From Bacteroidales bacterium UBA6366 (GTDB lineage Bacteria > Bacteroidota > Bacteroidia > Bacteroidales > UBA932): a stretch of DNA of 12,743 nt. Below are positions 1-6,703 of the stretch, one piece after another. The notes under the pieces are model-generated. The model was not told where the DNA came from. It made no database searches and was given only the letters and a program-made list of their open reading frames with translations. The number at the start of each line of letters is the position of its first letter. Positions within the stretch are counted from its first letter, which is position 1. The stretch is taken from positions 1 to 12,743 of the forward strand of contig DJRG01000022.1 in the NCBI GenBank assembly GCA_002438845.1, read 5' to 3'. The translations under genes and the position numbers were made by a program.

Positions 1-23
1 TCAAGGATTTTCTGATGTAGGAC

Positions 24-56
24 AAAAAAACAGGCTGGCCAGAAATCTGACCAGCC
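24..56 (-). terminator. Rho-independent terminator of pckA
   Basis: Read on the minus strand, an 11-bp stem (arms at 46-56 and 33-43, one U.G wobble) encloses a two-base loop, which probably opens to four. It is followed after TG by seven T residues (24-30). It lies 26 bp past the pckA stop codon, in the right orientation and with the right shape for an intrinsic terminator. Confidence 0.88.
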
Positions 57-81
57 ATATTCATGTAAGACAAATTGTCGA

Positions 82-1686
82 TTAGAGCTGAGGACCAGCC
101 TTTACGAGAGCCTTGCCGGCCCTGTTGGACTCGTACTTCTTGAAGTTCTTGATGAACCTTGCGGCGAGATCCTTTGCCTTCTCCTCCCACTGTGCTGGAT
201 CAGCATAGGTGTCGCGAGGATCAAGGATGTGGGTGTCAACGCCCTCAAGCTTTGTGGGAACCACAAAGTTGAAGTAAGGAATCGTCTTGGTAGGAGCTGA
301 ATCGATGCTGTGATCAAGGATGGCGTCGATGATCCCACGGGTGTCACGGATGGAGATTCTCTTGCCGGTTCCGTTCCAGCCGGTGTTCACGAGATAAGCC
401 TTGGCGCCGCTCTTCTTCATCTTCTTCACGAGCTCCTCGGCGTACTTTGTAGGGTGAAGCTCAAGGAATGCCTGTCCGAAGCAAGCTGAGAAGGTAGGGG
501 TAGGCTCGGTGATTCCGCGCTCTGTTCCGGCCAGTTTTGCGGTGAAGCCTGAGAGGAAGTAGTACTTTGTCTGCTCAGGATCAAGGATTGAAACTGGAGG
601 AAGAACACCGAAGGCATCAGCTGAGAGGAAGATCACCTGCTTTGCCGCAGGACCTTGAGACTCAGGACGTACGATGTTGTTGATGTGATAGATAGGGTAG
701 GAAACGCGGGTGTTCTCGGTAACGCTCTTGTCGTTGAAGTCGATCTTGCCGTTTGCGTCAACGGTGACGTTCTCAAGAAGGGCGTCGCGACGGATGGCGT
801 TGTAGATGTCCGGTTCAGACTCCTTGTCGAGCTTGATGACCTTAGCGTAGCAGCCGCCTTCGAAGTTGAACACACCCTTGTTGTCCCAGCCGTGCTCGTC
901 GTCACCGATGAGCTTACGCTTAGGGTCGGTTGAAAGGGTGGTCTTGCCGGTTCCGGAGAGACCGAAGAAGATAGCGGTGTTCTCACCGTTCATGTCAGTG
1001 TTGGCTGAGCAGTGCATTGCGGCGATGCCCTTGAGAGGGAGGTAGTAGTTCATCATGGAGAACATACCCTTCTTCATCTCACCGCCGTACCAAGTGTTGA
1101 GGATGACCTGCTCCTTGCTTGTCACGTTGAAAGCGATGCAGGTGTCGCTGCGAAGGCCCAATTCCTCGTAGTTGGCTACCTTGGCCTTTGATGCGCAGTA
1201 AACAACGAAATCAGGCTCCTGATCGAACTCTTCCTGGTTCTTCGGACGGATGAACATGTTGGTCACGAAGTGAGCCTGCCATGCAACCTCCATGATGAAG
1301 CGGACCTTCATGCGGGTGTCCTTGTGGGTTCCGCAGAAACCATCGACAACGAAAAGCCTCTTTCCGGAAAGCTCCTGCTGAGCGGTCTTCCTCACAACCT
1401 TCCAAACTTTCTCTGACATCGGGTGGTTGTCGTTAGGGTACTCAGGGGTGTTCCACCATACGGTGTCCTTTGAGTTCTTGTCCATAACGATGTACTTGTC
1501 CTTAGGAGAACGTCCGGTGTAGATACCAGTCATGACGTTGATAGCGCCGAGCTCGGTAACCTGACCTTTCTCGTAGCCCTCAAGCTCAGGCTTTGTCTCC
1601 TCGTTGTAGAGAACTTCGTAAGTCGGATTGTAAAGGACTTCCTTCACATTCTTGATTCCGTACTTGCTTAAATCCATCTTAGGCAT
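82..1686 (-). CDS. pckA: Phosphoenolpyruvate carboxykinase (ATP)
   Basis: Converts oxaloacetate and ATP to phosphoenolpyruvate, CO2 and ADP in the cytosol. In Bacteroidales the enzyme commonly also runs in the CO2-fixing direction during fermentation to succinate (family knowledge). The 534-residue product has the usual length of the ATP-dependent family. Visible motifs are the P-loop GLSGTGKT (about 242-249), the kinase-2-type IGDDEHGW (260-267) and RGITEPTPTFSACFG near 390. The start at 1686 (MPKMDLSKYG) is chosen because homologues begin close to DLSKYG. A longer frame from 1752 adds 22 unrelated residues that run into the leader, and ATG at 1677 (MDLSKYG) is also possible. No Shine-Dalgarno sequence is evident. 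The gene is divergent from recQ, has its own promoter and terminator, and is probably monocistronic. Confidence 0.97.
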   Translation of the reverse strand: MPKMDLSKYGIKNVKEVLYNPTYEVLYNEETKPELEGYEKGQVTELGAINVMTGIYTGRSPKDKYIVMDKNSKDTVWWNTPEYPNDNHPMSEKVWKVVRKTAQQELSGKRLFVVDGFCGTHKDTRMKVRFIMEVAWQAHFVTNMFIRPKNQEEFDQEPDFVVYCASKAKVANYEELGLRSDTCIAFNVTSKEQVILNTWYGGEMKKGMFSMMNYYLPLKGIAAMHCSANTDMNGENTAIFFGLSGTGKTTLSTDPKRKLIGDDEHGWDNKGVFNFEGGCYAKVIKLDKESEPDIYNAIRRDALLENVTVDANGKIDFNDKSVTENTRVSYPIYHINNIVRPESQGPAAKQVIFLSADAFGVLPPVSILDPEQTKYYFLSGFTAKLAGTERGITEPTPTFSACFGQAFLELHPTKYAEELVKKMKKSGAKAYLVNTGWNGTGKRISIRDTRGIIDAILDHSIDSAPTKTIPYFNFVVPTKLEGVDTHILDPRDTYADPAQWEEKAKDLAARFIKNFKKYESNRAGKALVKAGPQL

Positions 1687-1742
1687 AGTAAAATGTGTTT
1701 TTATAAAGTTAAACTTATTCTTAAGCAGTCCTGAAATAACTT

Positions 1743-1758
1743 GCGCCAACATTGGCGC
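1743..1758. promoter_or_regulatory. Perfect palindrome in pckA leader
   Basis: GCGCCAA-ca-TTGGCGC is a perfect 7-bp inverted repeat with a two-base centre. It lies downstream of the predicted pckA start site and upstream of its ATG, so it could be a repressor site or a leader hairpin. Its function is unknown. Confidence 0.4.
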
Positions 1759-1796
1759 CGCAAATTATCTCGCGCTTGTCCAAAGCGCCGCAAATT
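1755..1796. repeat. 12-bp direct repeat pair in pckA promoter region
   Basis: GCGCCGCAAATT occurs at 1755-1766 and again at 1785-1796, a 30-bp period (about three helical turns). On the minus strand the second copy includes most of the pckA -7 box. This spacing could suit a protein binding one face of the helix, but binding is inferred only. Confidence 0.45.
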
Positions 1797-1822
1797 TAAG
1801 GAATTTTTATCCATTACTCAAA
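1791..1822 (-). promoter_or_regulatory. pckA promoter, Bacteroidetes type
   Basis: On the minus strand TTTG (1819-1822) is followed after 20 bases by TAAATTTG (1791-1798). This matches the Bacteroidetes primary sigma consensus TTTG-N(about 19-21)-TAnnTTTG. It predicts a transcript start near 1784 and a leader of about 100 nt before the ATG at 1686. Confidence 0.75.
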
Positions 1823-1829
1823 TGAGTAA
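1814..1829. promoter_or_regulatory. Palindromic operator candidate between pckA and recQ
   Basis: TTACTCA-aa-TGAGTAA is a perfect 7-2-7 inverted repeat. It contains the pckA -33 TTTG and ends 13 bp before the recQ -7 box. A regulator bound here could affect both divergent genes. No regulator can be named from the sequence. Confidence 0.5.
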
Positions 1830-1842
1830 GCGATTAATTTCG

Positions 1843-1850
1843 TACATTTG
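1843..1850 (+). promoter_or_regulatory. Probable recQ -7 box
   Basis: TACATTTG fits TAnnTTTG and would start transcription about 70 nt before the recQ ATG. No good TTTG was found at the expected upstream distance, so the promoter may be weak or activator-dependent. Confidence 0.4.
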
Positions 1851-1928
1851 CTTTCGCCGGCGTGCTTCACTGCAAATAGTTTGCCAGCGGAACACGCAAA
1901 TTGTTGTGATAAAACGGTTTAACGATTG

Positions 1929-3929
1929 ATGAATATGTCACCGTCAGAAGTGTTGAAAGAATATTGGGGTTACGATGGGTTCCGTCCGATGCAGGAGGAG
2001 ATCATTACCGCAGCCCTTGAGGGGAAGGATGTGCTGGCCATCATGCCGACGGGCGGAGGCAAGTCGATTTGTTTTCAGGTACCTGGCCTGATAAAAGACG
2101 GGATCACTCTGGTCGTGACTCCGCTTATCGCCTTGATGAAGGACCAGGTGCAGAACCTGAACGACAGGGGAGTGCGGGCTCTGGCGATCCACGCCGGGAT
2201 GAGCCGCCACGAGGTTGACCTGGCCTTGAACAACGCGGCCTACGGGGATTACAAGTTCCTTTACCTGTCTCCTGAACGACTTGGCACGCAGTTGTTCCAG
2301 TCATACATCGATGTCCTTGATGTCGGCTTCATAGTGGTCGATGAGGCTCACTGCATCTCCCAATGGGGGTACGATTTCCGGCCTGACTACCTGAAGATAG
2401 GCCAACTGAGGGAACGGATCGACGCCCCTGTCATCGCTCTTACCGCCACAGCCACTCCGACCGTGGCGCAGGACATCATGGAGCGTCTCGGCTTCAAGGA
2501 GAAGCTGTTGCTCAAAAGCGGTTTCGAGAGACCTAACCTTAGTTATATTGTCCGTAAGGTCGAGGACAAATATTCCCAGATACTGAACATCTGCAATGGT
2601 GTGCCGGGAACTGGGATTGTTTATGCCCGCAACCGGCGCAAATGTGAGGAACTCTCGGCCTTCCTTCTGGCTCAGGGAGTCTCCGCGTCGTTCTACCACG
2701 CCGGTCTTGGCGGGCAGGCAAGGGCAGAGCGTCAGGCGGCATGGAAGAGCGGGGCGATCCGGGTGATGGTCTGCACGAACGCTTTCGGCATGGGAATCGA
2801 CAAGCCTGACGTGCGTTTCGTGGTGCATTATGACCTTCCGGAGAGCCCGGAGGCGTACTTTCAGGAGGCCGGGCGGGCGGGGCGAGACGGGAAGCGCTCG
2901 TTCGCCGTTCAGCTTTGGAACGGAGTCGATGTACGGAGGGCGAAGCAGATAGAGGATGTCTCTTTCCCTTCACTTGAATATATTGAGGACATCTACCAGA
3001 AACTTCACATGTTCTTTGAGATTCCCTACGACACAGGAATCGGGCGCCAGCTGAAATTCAAGATCGAGGATTTCTGCAAGCGGTTCGGTCTTCAGCGTGC
3101 TTCGGCGTTCTATGCGCTCAAATACCTTGAGCGGACGGAGCATCTGACATATTCAGAGGAGGTTGACATTCCGACAAAAGTGCGAATCAATGTGGACCGG
3201 AAGGCTTTGTATGACATAGAGTTGGCCGATCAGGGGCAGGCTTCTGTGCTGGAGGCTCTGATGCGGAGCTACACGGGCATATTCTCTTTCCTTCAGCAGA
3301 TTGACGAGGAATATGTCGCCCGCCGCGCCGGTCAGACCGTCCCGCAACTCCGGCAGTCACTCTACGGCCTGTCGTTGGCTCACGTCATCAGCTATGTGCC
3401 GACCGACCACTCGGATGTGGTTGTCCTTCACCATGATAGGCTTCGTCCTGGCAATGTCAACCTGATGCCGTCCCGCTACGCGATGCTGAAAGAGACTTCG
3501 CACGACCGCAGCGCCGCGATGCTTGAATATGTCAGCGAGACCACCGAGTGCCGTTCCCGCTATCTCCTCCGCTATTTCGGCCAGACCGAGACCACAGACT
3601 GCGGCACCTGCGACGTCTGCCGTGCCCGCCGTGCCTCTGCCCCGGTCCCTTCTCCGGTCCCTGAGCTTGCCGAAGGGCCGGTTGCTTCGACAGGCTCAGT
3701 TGCTTCGACAGGCTCAGTTGCTTCGACAAGCTCAGCAACCTTTCCGGCCCGCACCCTCCAACAGATGACCAGGCAAAAATTGATTGAATATATTGATGGA
3801 AAAGATGGAGAATATTCCCTCGAAGAGATCGTCTCCGAGTTCGACAACCCCTCCAAAACCTATTCCCCCGACTACCTCGACATCCTACGCCAGCTCATCG
3901 ACAACGGAGATGTTCCGATGTACAGATAA
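1929..3929 (+). CDS. recQ: RecQ-family ATP-dependent DNA helicase
   Basis: A 3'-5' superfamily 2 helicase acting in recombination and repair (family role). The motifs are complete: Walker A MPTGGGKS near 39-46, DEAH at 138-141, LTATAT at 171-176, and AFGMGIDKPDVRFVVHYDLP followed by QEAGRAGRDG near 285-321. A four-cysteine zinc motif (C541, C558, C561, C564) follows the winged-helix-like region rather than sitting directly after the helicase core as in E. coli RecQ; I recall this order from Bacteroidales RecQ proteins. Residues about 570-605 are a low-complexity linker containing VASTGS repeats made by a REP-like DNA element. A short helical C-terminal domain follows. ATG at 1929 is preferred; an in-frame TTG at 1926 and ATG at 1935 are alternatives. 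Confidence 0.96.
   Translation: MNMSPSEVLKEYWGYDGFRPMQEEIITAALEGKDVLAIMPTGGGKSICFQVPGLIKDGITLVVTPLIALMKDQVQNLNDRGVRALAIHAGMSRHEVDLALNNAAYGDYKFLYLSPERLGTQLFQSYIDVLDVGFIVVDEAHCISQWGYDFRPDYLKIGQLRERIDAPVIALTATATPTVAQDIMERLGFKEKLLLKSGFERPNLSYIVRKVEDKYSQILNICNGVPGTGIVYARNRRKCEELSAFLLAQGVSASFYHAGLGGQARAERQAAWKSGAIRVMVCTNAFGMGIDKPDVRFVVHYDLPESPEAYFQEAGRAGRDGKRSFAVQLWNGVDVRRAKQIEDVSFPSLEYIEDIYQKLHMFFEIPYDTGIGRQLKFKIEDFCKRFGLQRASAFYALKYLERTEHLTYSEEVDIPTKVRINVDRKALYDIELADQGQASVLEALMRSYTGIFSFLQQIDEEYVARRAGQTVPQLRQSLYGLSLAHVISYVPTDHSDVVVLHHDRLRPGNVNLMPSRYAMLKETSHDRSAAMLEYVSETTECRSRYLLRYFGQTETTDCGTCDVCRARRASAPVPSPVPELAEGPVASTGSVASTGSVASTSSATFPARTLQQMTRQKLIEYIDGKDGEYSLEEIVSEFDNPSKTYSPDYLDILRQLIDNGDVPMYR
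3659..3740 (+). repeat. REP-like repeat cluster inside recQ
   Basis: The cluster begins with CCCTGAGCTTGCCGAAGGG (3659-3677), a REP-like hairpin in one orientation. Three 18-bp direct repeats of GTTGCTTCGACAGGCTCA follow at 3681-3698, 3699-3716 and 3717-3734, the last with one G-to-A change. The direct-repeat block is bounded by GGTTGC (3680-3685) and GCAACC (3735-3740). Each unit is exactly six codons (V-A-S-T-G-S), so copy changes keep the reading frame. The core TTCGACARGCTC is shared with the intergenic element at 8503-8527. Confidence 0.85.
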
Positions 3930-4051
3930 ACAGTGATTTGCACTATCTGTTATTGACATTACCAAGAAACTATAATTCAGCGTTACAGATGACTTCTAAA
4001 ACCAGATCATCAACTTGATTCCGCCATTCGACATCATTATCACAGGACTGT

Positions 4052-5176
4052 ATGAAAGTAACGATAAAATCCCCAAAATCCGGCTTATTGAACTTAATAG
4101 TTTGGCTTAGCGTCCTGCTGTATATATTCTCAGCAGTATGGTTTGCCGTAAAAGAACATGAGTTTTCGGGGTTATACGCGCTGGCATTCCTTGCGGTTAT
4201 ATTCGTGTTAGCCTTCATTTCAAGCAAACAGACGCGGAAATACCTTGAACTGATGAAGGCTCTTCCCGGCGATCACAAATTAATCTCCAATCATACGTCA
4301 GCGATCGATGTCGGCAATTTCCGTTTCATCTTCAACACATACGTGAAAGGAAACCTGATGAACCCGTTCTGCGATCTGTATCTGTCAATGATTGTCGGCA
4401 TTCCTTTCCCCGTTGACGATTTGACTGCCAAGGCCGCCATCAAGGATAAGTTACGGAATTTGATAAGCGGTCTGAAGGAAGAGGGAGTGCTGACGTATTC
4501 CAGGCCAATGGTTGACGACACACCTCTGGCTGATGGCGTGACCTGGATCGGTCAGACTCTCTATCTTGAATTCCTGCAGAAAAAGGTGACATCACCATGG
4601 CTGCTTGATCTGCAACGCAAGGTGTTGGATATCATAGACATGTACGGACTTCAGGACTTGACTTACTGTACCATCTGTGGATTGGCCGGAGGCTCAGAGT
4701 ACCGTTTGAACAAAGGGAACATGTTCATCAGCAAAGTTTATGGCGGATTTTATGACAGCAAGCCACACAGATTTTCTTACAAGGACACTTCTTGGATGAA
4801 CCTGAGTGAATTTGAGTCATATTTCAGCGTTGACAGCTATCGCGATCTGTATGATTCCGCAGTTCCCTATGAAGCATGGCTCAGCATCGGCGTGATGGAA
4901 AAAGTGCTGAAAAGGATGTTCAAAGAGTCAAAGACGCGCGGCACCGTGTTAATAAAAAAGGAGAAAGAAGGCATCCATGTCAATATCCGCGTGGCGTCAG
5001 AAAATGCGGCAGGCTGCTATCATTTGACCAAATCCTCGGGCTATTGGTGGATATACTCCGAGGGCTCTCTGGATATCATCAACATCAACCCTATGTCAAC
5101 GGAAGACGAAGCCTTTGCATGCCTGATGTTCTATAACATCCTTGGCAAGTATGCGGACGGTTCATATTCCTCGTAA
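4052..5176 (+). CDS. Uncharacterised protein with N-terminal membrane hairpin
   Basis: I do not recognise this 374-residue protein. The sequence shows two hydrophobic helices, about residues 12-33 and 40-58, separated by a short charged turn. Lysines precede the first helix and KQTRK follows the second, which suggests a hairpin with both ends in the cytoplasm. About 315 soluble residues of mixed composition follow, with several aromatic clusters (for example YWWIYSEGS near 330) and no catalytic motif I can name. ATG at 4052 has AGGA about eight bases upstream as a possible ribosome site. The gene stands alone: recQ ends 122 bp before it and a gene-free repeat region follows. Its codon use looks more AT-rich than that of recQ, so transfer is possible, but this was not measured. 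Confidence 0.75.
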   Translation: MKVTIKSPKSGLLNLIVWLSVLLYIFSAVWFAVKEHEFSGLYALAFLAVIFVLAFISSKQTRKYLELMKALPGDHKLISNHTSAIDVGNFRFIFNTYVKGNLMNPFCDLYLSMIVGIPFPVDDLTAKAAIKDKLRNLISGLKEEGVLTYSRPMVDDTPLADGVTWIGQTLYLEFLQKKVTSPWLLDLQRKVLDIIDMYGLQDLTYCTICGLAGGSEYRLNKGNMFISKVYGGFYDSKPHRFSYKDTSWMNLSEFESYFSVDSYRDLYDSAVPYEAWLSIGVMEKVLKRMFKESKTRGTVLIKKEKEGIHVNIRVASENAAGCYHLTKSSGYWWIYSEGSLDIININPMSTEDEAFACLMFYNILGKYADGSYSS

Positions 5177-5244
5177 GGCTTCCACGAAAGGAACATGATG
5201 ATGCTCTCAAAACAACGGTGACGGTGCTATAAACTATTGAAGGG

Positions 5245-5280
5245 ACGTACGAAAGATTTCTGTAAAGGCATTTCGTGCGT
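5245..5280. repeat. Long imperfect hairpin
   Basis: ACGTACGAAA (5245-5254) pairs with TTTCGTGCGT (5271-5280) across 16 bases. This gives a 10-bp stem with one T.G pair. No T-run follows on either strand, so it is not a standard terminator. It may be a transcript-end structure or a remnant of a repeat element. Confidence 0.5.
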
Positions 5281-5416
5281 GGAATCGTGGCTTTTACGGA
5301 CAATGAGAGCCTCCAATGAGAGTTTGTGCGTCAATGCTTCTTATCAGCGCGCGGGTCGGAAGGCCTTGCCAAGAACCTCTTCGATCACCTGCGTGGTGTG
5401 CTTATGTCTCCGTGAC

Positions 5417-5667
5417 TCTCTTGGGCGGCAAAAAAGGGCTAAAGTGCTGCCGAAGGGTGCTCCGTGACCCTCTTGGGTGACAAAAAAGGGCTAAAGTGTT
5501 GCAGAAGGGTGCTCCGTGACTCTTTTGGGCGGCAAAAAAGGGCTAAAGTGTTGCAGAAGAGTGCTCCATGACTCTCTTGGGTGACAAAAAAAGGCTAAAG
5601 TGTTGCAGAAGAGTGCTCCGTGACCCTCTTGGGTAACATAAATGGCCTAAAATGTCATCCAAGAGCG
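5417..5667. repeat. 52-bp tandem repeat, four full copies plus a partial
   Basis: Full units are 5417-5468, 5469-5520, 5521-5572 and 5573-5624. A diverged partial unit runs to about 5667, seven bases short of the hydrolase stop codon. Conserved blocks are CTCTTGGG, a run of A's, GGCTAAAGTG and TGCTCCGTGAC. The bases after TTGGG alternate GCGGC, GTGAC, GCGGC, GTGAC, suggesting that a two-unit 104-bp block was duplicated. Across unit junctions AGGGT/ACCCT or AGAGT/ACTCT can pair around GCTCCGTG. Confidence 0.92.
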
Positions 5668-5673
5668 CGGGGA

Positions 5674-6615
5674 TTATTCTATGACCAGGCCATCGTAGGC
5701 GGGACGGACTATCGAGCGGATGCCACGGTCGCGGCAAAGGGCTTCGAGGTCTTTGCTGAACTGGTTGTGGCGAGGGAATGTGTGGGAGAGGTGGGTGAGC
5801 CATGTGTGCTCCGCACCGATGCGGTCGGCGATCTCAAGGGCCTCGTCAAGGCTGAAATGCGAATGGTGCTTCTTGTAGCCTACCGTGTTGAGGGTTACGT
5901 GCTTGAGACCATGCAACTTCTCAAATTCGCTTTCGGGAATGAAACTCATGTCCGTGATGTAGGCGATGTCCCCGAAACGGAAACCGAGAACGGGCAACTT
6001 GTCATGAAGGCCTCGTATCGGGACAATCTTCACCCCTCCTGTCGAGGTGGCCATCGATGCCGGATCCGCCTTGTCGATGATGTCTTCTAACTTATTCCCG
6101 CTCGGAATCAGTGTCCCGTCTGGCTTCTTGTAGTGGTAGCCGACATCATGCACCCAGACAAGTTCCATGTCCTTGGCGTTCGGATAGACCAGGAACGGAT
6201 TCTCGTCGATCACATGGAGATGCCATTCCGGAGCTCCCGGGTATTTCGGGAAGGCGAAGACGTAGGGATATTCCTTGATAAGGTCATCGAGGACGTTCCG
6301 CTCGCAGTAGATCTCCGCGGCGCGCTTGTCGATGTAGTTGAGCGAACGCACGTCGTCAAGGCCTCCGGTGTGGTCCTTGTGATTGTGGGTCAGCAGGATG
6401 GCATCCAAGTGGCACAGGTCGTGGGCGAGCATCTGCATCCTGAAATCCGGCCCGGCGTCCACAAGGATGTTCAGCCCGCCATATTCAACGAACACAGAGG
6501 AGCGGAACCGTTTGTCCTTAGCGTCCGGGGATTTGCACACATCGCATTTGCAGCCGATGATCGGAACCCCTTGCGAGGTCCCTGTGCCCAAGAATGTCAG
6601 CCTTGCCTTGTCCAT
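5674..6615 (-). CDS. MBL-fold metallo-hydrolase, PhnP-like
   Basis: A metallo-beta-lactamase-fold hydrolase related to PhnP (cyclic phosphodiesterase) and RNase Z-type enzymes; the substrate here is unknown. The two-metal site is visible: H77, H79, D81 and H82 in LTHNHKDHTGG, then H204, D222 and H275. The structural zinc site of PhnP is also present: C22, C24 and C27 in GCKCDVC, plus H278 in LTHLSH. At 313 residues it is about 60 longer than the roughly 250-residue relatives I recall. The excess lies at about residues 143-193, between the metal-binding halves. It is the last gene of the minus-strand cluster, 88 bp after mtaB. That gap is AT-rich and could hold its own promoter, but I saw no exact -7 box. 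Confidence 0.88.
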   Translation of the reverse strand: MDKARLTFLGTGTSQGVPIIGCKCDVCKSPDAKDKRFRSSVFVEYGGLNILVDAGPDFRMQMLAHDLCHLDAILLTHNHKDHTGGLDDVRSLNYIDKRAAEIYCERNVLDDLIKEYPYVFAFPKYPGAPEWHLHVIDENPFLVYPNAKDMELVWVHDVGYHYKKPDGTLIPSGNKLEDIIDKADPASMATSTGGVKIVPIRGLHDKLPVLGFRFGDIAYITDMSFIPESEFEKLHGLKHVTLNTVGYKKHHSHFSLDEALEIADRIGAEHTWLTHLSHTFPRHNQFSKDLEALCRDRGIRSIVRPAYDGLVIE

Positions 6616-6703
6616 GATATTCGTAAATTATAATTTTTTGTAAATGTCTGAAATTTAGGTTGTCTGTAAGTTTTGAGCCCTGCCTGACGCCACGAACCGA
6701 CGG

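Larger units (their letters stand above)
5177..5673. other. Gene-free convergent region with repeats
   Basis: About 500 bp separate the unknown plus-strand gene from the minus-strand hydrolase gene. The right half is a 52-bp tandem repeat. The left half holds one long hairpin and a small direct repeat (CAATGAGAG twice near 5301-5323, 14-bp spacing). I see no convincing gene: open frames here are short, and the repeat period is not a multiple of three. No classical intrinsic terminator for either flanking gene was found. Confidence 0.7.

Noticed and set aside
1687..1752. N-terminal extension of pckA to 1752
   Set aside because: The 22 extra residues are unlike known PckA starts and are encoded in the leader region.
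3925..3953. Hairpin terminator after recQ
   Set aside because: AACAG/CTGTT and AGTG/CACT pairings compete and are short, and no T-run follows.
3953..3976. Sigma70-like TTGACA and TATAAT upstream of the 4052 gene
   Set aside because: The spacer is only 12 bp instead of about 17, and this lineage uses TTTG/TAnnTTTG promoters.
3970..4227. 85-residue minus-strand frame
   Set aside because: It overlaps the start of the better supported 4052-5176 gene and has no recognisable homology or promoter; its tail in the gap could be chance.
5237..5467. 76-residue plus-strand frame in the gene-free region
   Set aside because: It runs into a repeat whose period is not a multiple of three, is rich in Cys and Arg, and has no start signal.
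5417..5667. CRISPR array
   Set aside because: Repeats abut directly at a 52-bp period with no unique spacers, and no cas gene is present.
5573..5673. Intrinsic terminator of the hydrolase gene inside the tandem repeats
   Set aside because: T-runs occur on the minus strand, but the possible stems end more than ten bases before them.
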